From the NCBI GenBank assembly GCA_001785175.1, contig MFSY01000113.1, forward strand, positions 6,522-11,649: a DNA stretch of 5,128 nucleotides, given 5' to 3'. The translations under genes were made by a program, and so were the position numbers. This DNA is from Candidatus Muproteobacteria bacterium RIFCSPHIGHO2_01_FULL_65_16 (GTDB lineage Bacteria > Pseudomonadota > Gammaproteobacteria > Acidiferrobacterales > Sulfurifustaceae). Position 1 is the first letter of the stretch. Every line of letters begins with the position of its first letter. A model generated the notes under the pieces. That model saw only the letters and a program-made list of their open reading frames with translations, did not search any database and was not told the DNA's origin. Shown in pieces: positions 1-5,128 of the stretch.

Positions 1-1
1 G

Positions 2-2143
2 TTATGCCGGCAGCTTGAAGCCCGCCACCGAGGCCTGGAGCTCGCGCGCGAGGTCGGAAAGTTTGCCGATGGACTCCGCCGTCTGGCGTGAACCCGAGGA
101 CGTCAGCGTGGTGGTTTCCTGAATCTTCGCCATGCTGCCGGAGACGTCGGTCGCGGTCTCGGACTGGCGATGGGCGTCGCGCGCGATGCTCACGATCAGG
201 TCCGAAAGCTGCTCGGACACCGATTCGATCTCGCCGAGCGCCTGGCCGGCGGCGTCCGCCAGGCGCGTGGTCTCGACCACGCCGTTGGTCGCCTGCTCCA
301 TGGAGGCCACCGCCTCGTTGGTGTCGGCCTGAATCGTCTTCACCAGCTCGCCGATCTGCTTGGTCGCCTCGGCCGAGCGCTCCGCCAACCGCTGCACTTC
401 GTCCGCCACCACCGCAAACCCGCGACCCGCCTCGCCCGCCATCGCCGCCTGGATCGCGGCGTTGAGCGACAGGATGTTGGTCTGCTCGGCGATGTCGTTG
501 ATGAGCTCGACGATTTCACCGATCTGTTGCGAGGATTCGCCGAGGCGCTTGATGCGCTTCGCGGTCTCCTGGATCTGCTCGCGCATCTGGTCCATGCCCT
601 TGATCGTGTCCTGCACCGCCTCGGCGCCGCGTTTCGCGGTGGCCACCGAACCCTGCGCCACCTCGGCCGAGCGCTCGGCGCTCTTGGACATGTCGTCCAT
701 CGAGCGCGCCATGGCCTTCACCTTGTCGGTGGTCTCGGTGATCTGGACCGCCTGGCGCAACGCCGCCTCGGTCAGCTCGGTCGCGGTCTGGCGGCTGCTT
801 TCCGACGCCGCCGCCACCTGGGCCGACGCCTCCTTGATGTGCAGCACCAGGTTGCGCATCTCGCGCACGGCGTAGTTGATCGAGTCCGCGATCGCGCCCG
901 TGATCTGCTCCGTCACTTCCGGCTGGATCGTCAGGTCGCCGTCGGCCAGGCTGCCCATCTCGTCCAGCAGCTTGAGAATGGCGTCCTGCGTGACGCGGTT
1001 CTGCTCGGAGCTCACGCGCGCGCGACCGCGCGCGTCCACCACCAGCCTGCGGGTCAGGAGGAACAGGAACAGCAGCGACGCCATGCCGGACCCGACGATA
1101 CCGACGCGAACGATGGCGCGGGCCTCGCCCAGCTCGCCGTAGGCGTCCACCAGCGTGCCGACCTCCTTCAGCAGCGGGTCGCTCTGCTCGAACACGATCT
1201 GGCTGGCGCGTTGCGACACGAACAGCTCGGCGGCGCTGCCGAGGATGCCCTCGACGTGGTTGTTGATGTCCTTGAAGATGCCGACCGATTCCTCGAGCTT
1301 GGCGCGGATCACGGGCGGCGCCACCTTGCGCAGCCGCATCTCGGACTCCTTGAACAGCTTGGCGTCCTTACCGAACTGGGCGGCCGCCACCGCCGCCTCG
1401 CCGCCGCCCTGGGAGAACAGGTTCACGTCCTTGGCGATGCGCTGCGAGAGCATGCCCTGGCGGCTGGCGATGTACAGCTGGTCCTGGCGCATGCCGGCCC
1501 TGGCGCCCAGCTCCACGACCTCGTCGGAGATCGCGAGCAGCAACGGGCTCATCTGGTTGATCGCGAGCACGTGGTCGCGCATCTCGAACAGCGGCTTTTC
1601 CTGCGAGGTGATCTGATCCACCTGGGCGCGCAGGCCCTCGTTCGGCTTCGGCGCCCAGAGCTTTATGACCGCGTCCAGCGCCGGCCTGATCTTGACCGGG
1701 GTGGGCTGGACGCCGAGCGCGGGGTTGCCGTCGCGCAGCGTGACGACGATCGCCTCGAAGCGGTCGCGCGAGTCCTTGAGCGCCTTGAACGCCACCGGCT
1801 GACCGAGCACCGCCTCGCGCGCGTCCTTCGCCAGGCGCTGCGAGAGCATCAGCAGCTGCGACGATTGCTCGATGTATCTGGATTCGCGTTCGGTCCGCTG
1901 CGCGTTGACGAAGAGCAGCCACACCACCGCGACGATCGAGAGCACCATCCCGCTCAGGACGAACGGCAGGCCGCGGAACAGGCCGAGGAGGCCGCCGAGG
2001 CCCGGCAGCCGGCCTCGCCGCGGCCTCGGCACCTCGATATATTCCTCGCCCGCCGGCGCCGCGGCCTGCTCGGCGGACAGATCAATGACGTCCTCGGAAG
2101 GCCGGTCGAGCGGGTTGCCCAGGGTTGTCTTTGCTTTAGCCAT
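2..2143 (-). CDS. pilJ: PilJ, type IV pilus methyl-accepting chemotaxis receptor
   Basis: This is the transmembrane receptor of the Pil-Chp pathway; it senses a pilus-related input in the periplasm and controls the ChpA kinase through PilI. The 713-residue product has a cytoplasmic tail (1-58), TM1 (about 59-80), and a periplasmic region with two PilJ N-terminal-type repeats marked by MLSQRLAKD (99-107) and MLSQRIAKD (231-239). TM2 follows (about 344-366), then a HAMP-like linker with LADGDLTI (399-406) and a long helical signalling domain. The kinase-control hairpin tip is plain at about 551-587, with [20 protein letters not shown] and [17 protein letters not shown]. The end, GFKLPA, resembles Pseudomonas PilJ. 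I see no C-terminal CheR-docking pentapeptide. The chosen ATG follows GAGGG at 8 bases; an in-frame GTG at 2158 lacks a ribosome binding site. The stop is TAA at 2-4. The family assignment is firm; the ligand is unknown. Confidence 0.96.
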   Translation of the reverse strand: MAKAKTTLGNPLDRPSEDVIDLSAEQAAAPAGEEYIEVPRPRRGRLPGLGGLLGLFRGLPFVLSGMVLSIVAVVWLLFVNAQRTERESRYIEQSSQLLMLSQRLAKDAREAVLGQPVAFKALKDSRDRFEAIVVTLRDGNPALGVQPTPVKIRPALDAVIKLWAPKPNEGLRAQVDQITSQEKPLFEMRDHVLAINQMSPLLLAISDEVVELGARAGMRQDQLYIASRQGMLSQRIAKDVNLFSQGGGEAAVAAAQFGKDAKLFKESEMRLRKVAPPVIRAKLEESVGIFKDINNHVEGILGSAAELFVSQRASQIVFEQSDPLLKEVGTLVDAYGELGEARAIVRVGIVGSGMASLLFLFLLTRRLVVDARGRARVSSEQNRVTQDAILKLLDEMGSLADGDLTIQPEVTEQITGAIADSINYAVREMRNLVLHIKEASAQVAAASESSRQTATELTEAALRQAVQITETTDKVKAMARSMDDMSKSAERSAEVAQGSVATAKRGAEAVQDTIKGMDQMREQIQETAKRIKRLGESSQQIGEIVELINDIAEQTNILSLNAAIQAAMAGEAGRGFAVVADEVQRLAERSAEATKQIGELVKTIQADTNEAVASMEQATNGVVETTRLADAAGQALGEIESVSEQLSDLIVSIARDAHRQSETATDVSGSMAKIQETTTLTSSGSRQTAESIGKLSDLARELQASVAGFKLPA

Positions 2144-2185
2144 GACTGCTTCCCTCACATAGATAGACTCGAAATTGACTTCGTC

Positions 2186-2728
2186 TCAGGCGGCTACATG
2201 CCGGAAGGACATGCTCTCCGCCAACGTCTTCATGTCGAACACGCCCCACAACACGTTGTCGCGCAAAAACGCGCCGTTCAGGTGCGTCAGCACCGGATCG
2301 TCCAGTCCCGTCAGGTTCTGCCGCTCCAGCTCCTCGTCGAAATGGCGCAGTCCCAAAACCTCGTTCACCAAGAGCCCGGTGTTCAGACCGGGGATATTCA
2401 TGACCAGCAGGCGCGTCTTGTCGTCCATCGGCACCGACGGCTTGCCGTAAAACTCTGGCAGATCAACGATCGTGATCAGGTTGCCGCGCACGTTGGCCAC
2501 GCCCTTGAGCCACGACTTCGTCCCCGGCACCAGCGTCATGTCCGGGGGCGGCAGCACCTCCGACACCTGATCCAGCGGCGTCACCGCGAACATGTCGCCG
2601 ACGCGAAAGCCGACACCGGTCCAATACGTCGTCGCCTGGACTTCCTGCGGCAGTCCGGGCGCGGTCTCCATGCTCTCCTGCTGCATCTTGCGCAGCAGGT
2701 CCAACGGATCTTGTACGGCCCTGGTCAT
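2186..2728 (-). CDS. pilI: PilI, CheW-like adaptor of the Pil-Chp system
   Basis: This is a cytoplasmic coupling protein of 180 residues, the usual PilI length, that bridges the PilJ receptor and the ChpA histidine kinase. A single CheW domain occupies about 35-175. Clear signs are YWTGVGFRVG (35-44), the V-P-L-x-x-V-S-E-V-L pattern (49-59), the hallmark WLKGVANVRGNLITIVDL (73-90), and LLVNEVLGLRHF (119-130), which matches the family GLIVDEVFGM segment. The first 30 residues are a short helical lead-in typical of PilI rather than of flagellar CheW. The gene starts 6 bases after the pilH stop. The Shine-Dalgarno signal there is weak (CCGGAC directly before ATG), so translational coupling to pilH is likely. 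Its position between pilH and pilJ matches the canonical cluster. A generic CheW is the only alternative and is less likely. Confidence 0.95.
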   Translation of the reverse strand: MTRAVQDPLDLLRKMQQESMETAPGLPQEVQATTYWTGVGFRVGDMFAVTPLDQVSEVLPPPDMTLVPGTKSWLKGVANVRGNLITIVDLPEFYGKPSVPMDDKTRLLVMNIPGLNTGLLVNEVLGLRHFDEELERQNLTGLDDPVLTHLNGAFLRDNVLWGVFDMKTLAESMSFRHVAA

Positions 2729-2734
2729 GTCCGG

Positions 2735-3097
2735 TCACAGCGATTTGATCTTGCCTATCAGGTCCTTTTCCGTGATCGGCTTCACCAGGTAATCCCGCGC
2801 GCCCTGCCGCAGCCCCCAGGCCTTGTCGGTCTCCTGGCCCTTGGTGGAACAGATGATGACCGGAATCGCGGCGGTGTCGGCGGCCTTGGCGATGGCGCGC
2901 GTGGCCTCGAACCCGCTCATGCCGGGCATGACAATGTCCATCAGGATCAGGTCCGGCTTGTCCTGCTTCGCCTTGGCGATGCCCTCCTCGCCGCTGGCGG
3001 CGGTCGTAACCGCGTACCCGTTCTTCTTCAGCATCTCGGTCAACAGATGGGCGTCGGTGGCCGAGTCGTCAATTACCAGTATGTTTTTTATCGCCAT
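2735..3097 (-). CDS. pilH: PilH, CheY-like response regulator
   Basis: This is a single-domain receiver of 120 residues with no output domain, phosphorylated by ChpA. In Pseudomonas PilH opposes PilG, either as a phosphate sink or in pilus retraction. The receiver residues are all present: the acidic pair D10-D11 in ILVIDDS, the phosphoacceptor D54 in LILMDIVMPG, the switch residue S84 in IPVIICSTKG, and K106 in YLVKP. The stretch QETDKAWGLRQGARDYL (88-104) is close to the PilH-specific QETDKVWGKRQGARDYL and separates it from PilG and generic CheY. The ATG has a good ribosome binding site, GGAG at 3105-3108 with a 7-base spacer. The TGA stop lies 6 bases before pilI, so the two are probably co-transcribed. 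Confidence 0.96.
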   Translation of the reverse strand: MAIKNILVIDDSATDAHLLTEMLKKNGYAVTTAASGEEGIAKAKQDKPDLILMDIVMPGMSGFEATRAIAKAADTAAIPVIICSTKGQETDKAWGLRQGARDYLVKPITEKDLIGKIKSL

Positions 3098-3146
3098 GTG
3101 CTTGCTCCACGTGATTTATTTTCGAAAGTTTCCCTTCCCGCCGTAT

Positions 3147-3172
3147 AAAAAACACCCGCCATAAAGCGGCGT
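3147..3172 (-). terminator. Possible intrinsic terminator downstream of pilG
   Basis: On the minus strand a stem of ACGCC-GC (3172-3166) pairs with GC-(G)-GGTGT (3159-3152), giving about 7 base pairs with one G-U wobble and one bulged G around a 6-base loop. A run of six T follows at 3152-3147, its first base sharing the stem. The order stop codon, stem, T-run and then the pilH ribosome binding site would suit termination or attenuation between pilG and pilH. The stem is short and imperfect, so the T-run could be coincidental or part of a pilH promoter region. Confidence 0.35.
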
Positions 3173-3204
3173 TTCCAGCCCGGTCGGCCGCGCCGGGCCA
3201 TTAG

Positions 3205-3238
3205 CAGGTTGTTGAAAAACTCGTTTTTCAACAACCTG
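3205..3238. repeat. Perfect 16-bp inverted repeat with 2-base loop, pilG-pilH spacer
   Basis: The left arm CAGGTTGTTGAAAAAC (3205-3220) and right arm GTTTTTCAACAACCTG (3223-3238) are exact reverse complements around a TC loop. In the pil transcript the hairpin would begin 24 bases after the pilG stop codon. No T-run follows it on either strand, so it is not a textbook intrinsic terminator. It could cap the 3' end of a pilG message, attenuate read-through into pilH, or be a remnant of a mobile-element tip or dispersed intergenic repeat. The AT-rich arms contrast with the GC-rich surroundings, which fits an acquired repeat. The structure is seen directly; the function is unknown. Confidence 0.9.
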
Positions 3239-3262
3239 TCAGAGCCGCGCGGCGTCGTTCCG

Positions 3263-3628
3263 TCAGTGCACATACTTATTGATCACGTCAATCAGCTCTT
3301 CCTGGGTGAAGGGCTTGTTGACGTGCTCCTGCGATCCGGCGATGCGGCCGCGCGCGCGGTCGAACAGACCGTCCTTGCTCGACAGCATGATGACCGGGAT
3401 GTCCCGGAAGCGCTTGTTGTTCTTGATCAGCTGGCACGTCTGATAGCCGTCCAGCCGCGGCATCATGATGTCAACGAAAATGATGTCCGGTTGATAATCC
3501 GTGATCAGCGACATGGCCTCGAAGCCGTCGGACGCCGTGAACACCTCGTAGCCCGCCTTTTTCAGCAACGCCTCGGCCGTGCGACGGATGGTGTTGCTGT
3601 CGTCAATAATCATTACTTTAATGGTCAC
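3263..3628 (-). CDS. pilG: PilG, CheY-like response regulator, GTG start
   Basis: This is a single-domain receiver of 121 residues, phosphorylated by ChpA; in Pseudomonas PilG promotes pilus extension and cAMP production. Residues seen are D9-D10 in KVMIIDDSNTIRRTAEALL, phosphoacceptor D53 in IIFVDIMMPRLDGYQTC, S83 in IPVIMLSSKDGLFDRARGRI, and K105 in VNKPF. The IIFVDIMMPRLDGYQTC and SSKDGLFD-GRI-GS blocks are characteristic of PilG. The start chosen is GTG at 3626-3628, preceded by GAGAGGG (3638-3644) at 9 bases. A further upstream in-frame GTG at 3676 would add 16 residues with no family resemblance. The protein is somewhat shorter at both ends than Pseudomonas PilG (about 135 residues), without affecting the receiver core. 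It is the first gene of the cluster but is separated from pilH by 165 bases. Confidence 0.95.
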   Translation of the reverse strand: MTIKVMIIDDSNTIRRTAEALLKKAGYEVFTASDGFEAMSLITDYQPDIIFVDIMMPRLDGYQTCQLIKNNKRFRDIPVIMLSSKDGLFDRARGRIAGSQEHVNKPFTQEELIDVINKYVH

Positions 3629-3981
3629 GCGTCTTAACCCTCTCGCCGCCACACGACATTGGGCCGTCGTCCCCACCGCGGACGGAACGATTTCCCTTCG
3701 GTCCTTTTCTTGAATAAGGTAATTTATGCGATTGTTCGCCTACGACAATGATTTGTTAGCACATGTACCGGCCAAAATCTATTACGCCGGCCCCGCCGCC
3801 GTTTCCTCTACCAGATAATAGACCATCGGCCGGCGCCCTGTTTTCCGGGTCTTTGCCCGCGCTTCTGGCGCGCACACGCGCCGTGAATTTCCGGGTTTTT
3901 TGGCGCGAAAACACGCCTCCGGCTGGCTGAAGACCGGATGGATGCGGTATTGTGCGGTCGGATTTATGACATCGGATTTCA
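3629..3981. other. Divergent pilG/gshA intergenic region, no gene seen
   Basis: This 353-base gap between the two divergent starts must hold the promoters for both sides. No open frame here has a ribosome binding site or recognisable protein; the minus-strand frames through it are low-complexity and arginine/alanine-rich. Nearest pilG it is AT-richer (about 3700-3780) and contains the promoter candidate. The gshA-proximal half is GC-rich, with a 6-bp hairpin GGCGCG-CACA-CGCGCC (3867-3882) flanked by two near copies of TTTCCGGGTnTTT (3842-3854 and 3888-3900). I could not assign a convincing gshA promoter. No riboswitch or tRNA is recognised. Confidence 0.6.
3721..3748 (-). promoter_or_regulatory. 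Weak sigma70-like promoter candidate for pilG
   Basis: Reading the minus strand, TTGTCG (3748-3743) and TAAATT (3726-3721) are separated by 16 bases, each matching the consensus hexamers at four of six positions. The -10 lies about 92 bases upstream of the pilG start, in the most AT-rich part of the intergenic region, which supports a promoter here. The match is modest and a different sigma factor or start point is possible. Confidence 0.3.
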
Positions 3982-5128
3982 ATGTCCATGGGTAACCCCT
4001 TGCGGCCGGTGGTCCCGCACCTGACCACGGCGCCGGCCGGCCCGCGGCTGGAAATCGAGCCGCTGCTGCTTAAGCGCCAGGTCGGCATCGAGCAGTGGTT
4101 CCGCGGCCACTGGCAGCGCCTGCCGCCGCCGTTTTACGCCTCGGTGGACCTGCGCAACGCCGGCTTCAAGCTGGCGCCGGTGGACACCAATCTGTTCCCC
4201 GCCGGCTTCAACAACCTGAACCCGGCGTTTCTGCCCCTGTGCGTGCAGGCGGTCCAGGCGATGATCGAGAAGCTCTATCCCGCGGCCTGCGGGGTGCTGG
4301 TGGTCGCCGAGAGCCACACGCGCAACGTCTTCTATTTCGAGAGCCTGGCGGTGCTCACGGAGATCCTGGCGCGGGCCGGCCTGCGCGTGCGCGTCGGCTC
4401 GCTGCTGCCCGACCTGCACGCGCCCAGGACCATGACGCTGCCGTCGGGCCGCGCGCTCACGCTCGAGCCCATCACGCGCGCGGGCGACAAGGTCCGCGTG
4501 GGGGATTTCACGCCCGACTTCGTCCTGCTCAACAACGATCTCTCCGCCGGGCGCCCGCCGATCCTCGAGGATCTCGCCCAGCCCGTGACCCCGCCGCTCG
4601 CGCTCGGCTGGTCGAACCGCCTCAAGTCCGACCACTTCGCCCATTACCATGTCGTCGCCGCGGAATTCGCCGAGCTCATCGGCGTTGATCCGTGGCGGAT
4701 AGATCCGGTCTTCCGCCGCTGCGGCAAGATAGATTTCCACACCGGCGCCGGCGCGGACTGCCTGGCGGCGAATGTCCAGGAGGTGCTGGACGCAGCGCGC
4801 GCTAAATACCGCGAGCACGGCATCGGCGCGCAGCCGTTCGCGTTCGTGAAGGCGGACGCCGGCACCTACGGCATGGCGATCATGGCGGTCAAGGACGCGC
4901 GCGCGGTGCGCGAGCTGAACCGCAAGCAGCGGGTCAAGATGGCCCACGGCAAGGAGGGCCACGCCGTCACCGACATCATCGTGCAGGAGGGGATCTACAC
5001 CTTCGAGACCTGGGGCCCGGCCAACGCCGTCGCCGAACCGGTCGTGTACCTGATCGGGTCGTCCGTCGTCGGCGGCTGCTACCGGGTCCACACCAAGCGC
5101 GGGCCGGACGAGAACCTGAACGCCCCCG
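3982..5128 (+). CDS. gshA: Glutamate-cysteine ligase, Acidithiobacillus-type (3' end cut by window)
   Basis: This cytoplasmic enzyme ligates L-glutamate and L-cysteine with ATP to gamma-glutamylcysteine, the first step of glutathione synthesis. The first 382 codons are visible and the frame is open at the right edge; family members are, from memory, about 430 residues, so roughly 50 are missing. Recognisable blocks are SVDLRNAGFKLAPVDTNLFP (54-73), AGFNNLNPAF (74-83), VVAESHTRNVFYFESL (107-122), LGWSNRLKSDHF (208-219), KADAGTYGMAIM (290-301), probably nucleotide/glutamate-binding as in ATP-grasp-like folds, and EPVVYLIGSSVVGGCYRVHT (352-371). This is the proteobacterial family first named from A. 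ferrooxidans, not the Escherichia coli GshA type. The start is fixed by an in-frame TGA at 3967-3969: the only ATGs between it and the conserved region are at 3982 and 3988, and the first has GGA at 5 bases. A gshB (glutathione synthetase) probably follows beyond the window. Confidence 0.93.
   Translation, partial: MSMGNPLRPVVPHLTTAPAGPRLEIEPLLLKRQVGIEQWFRGHWQRLPPPFYASVDLRNAGFKLAPVDTNLFPAGFNNLNPAFLPLCVQAVQAMIEKLYPAACGVLVVAESHTRNVFYFESLAVLTEILARAGLRVRVGSLLPDLHAPRTMTLPSGRALTLEPITRAGDKVRVGDFTPDFVLLNNDLSAGRPPILEDLAQPVTPPLALGWSNRLKSDHFAHYHVVAAEFAELIGVDPWRIDPVFRRCGKIDFHTGAGADCLAANVQEVLDAARAKYREHGIGAQPFAFVKADAGTYGMAIMAVKDARAVRELNRKQRVKMAHGKEGHAVTDIIVQEGIYTFETWGPANAVAEPVVYLIGSSVVGGCYRVHTKRGPDENLNAP

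Noticed and set aside
88..465. Plus-strand Arg/Pro-rich open frame of 125 codons
   Set aside because: It is antisense to the PilJ signalling domain, with low-complexity composition typical of GC-rich shadow frames.
1014..1035. Perfect 9-bp inverted repeat ACGCGCGCG-CGAC-CGCGCGCGT
   Set aside because: It lies inside pilJ, encoding the Arg/Ala-rich stretch just after TM2. Alternating CG codons in GC-rich DNA explain it without a regulatory role.
170..3148. A 992-codon plus-strand open frame antisense to pilJ, pilI and pilH
   Set aside because: It is rich in His, Arg, Leu, Asp and Gln, the typical reverse-complement shadow of GC-rich codons. It has no recognisable domain, runs straight through two intergenic gaps, and lies opposite three well-conserved genes.
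3088..3273. Small 61-codon minus-strand frame across the pilG-pilH spacer
   Set aside because: It overlaps the ends of both flanking genes, runs through the palindrome and the stem-loop, has no clear ribosome binding site, and its product resembles nothing I recognise.
4095..4688. A 197-codon plus-strand open frame inside gshA in another frame
   Set aside because: It is an Arg/Ala/Pro-rich out-of-frame reading of gshA; the conserved enzyme motifs are in the other frame.
3979..5091. A 370-codon minus-strand open frame opposite gshA
   Set aside because: It is an antisense shadow of the glutamate-cysteine ligase, with His/Arg/Asp-rich low-information sequence and no family match. The plus strand carries the conserved protein.

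Overview
The window comes from a GC-rich proteobacterium, most likely a gammaproteobacterium (a betaproteobacterium is possible). Two things point that way: a pilG-pilH-pilI-pilJ order typical of the Pil-Chp chemosensory system that controls type IV pili, and a glutamate-cysteine ligase of the kind first recognised in Acidithiobacillus ferrooxidans and relatives. A sulfur-oxidising or related lineage would fit, but this is inference from gene families; the window holds no rRNA or other phylogenetic marker.

Layout. Positions 2-3628 are on the minus strand and carry, in transcription order (right to left), pilG, pilH, pilI and pilJ. All four are complete and their key residues look intact. pilK/chpB-type genes and the ChpA hybrid kinase would be expected beyond the left edge. 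pilH, pilI and pilJ are tightly packed (gaps of 6 and 42 bases). pilG is set apart by 165 bases that contain a perfect 16-bp inverted repeat and a weaker terminator-like stem-loop. Positions 3629-3981 are a 353-base divergent intergenic region with no convincing gene. From 3982 to the right edge, on the plus strand, runs a glutamate-cysteine ligase gene (gshA) cut off by the window end after 382 codons.

How the genes work together. PilJ is the membrane receptor, PilI the CheW-type adaptor linking it to the ChpA kinase, and PilG and PilH are the two CheY-like phosphoacceptors. In characterised Pseudomonas systems they control pilus extension/retraction and cAMP signalling. The neighbouring gshA makes gamma-glutamylcysteine, the first step of glutathione synthesis. 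It is transcribed away from the pil cluster and has no evident functional tie to it.

I see no previously undescribed system here. The points worth a second look are the pilG-pilH spacer, the long N-terminal cytoplasmic tail of PilJ, and the gshA/pilG head-to-head arrangement.
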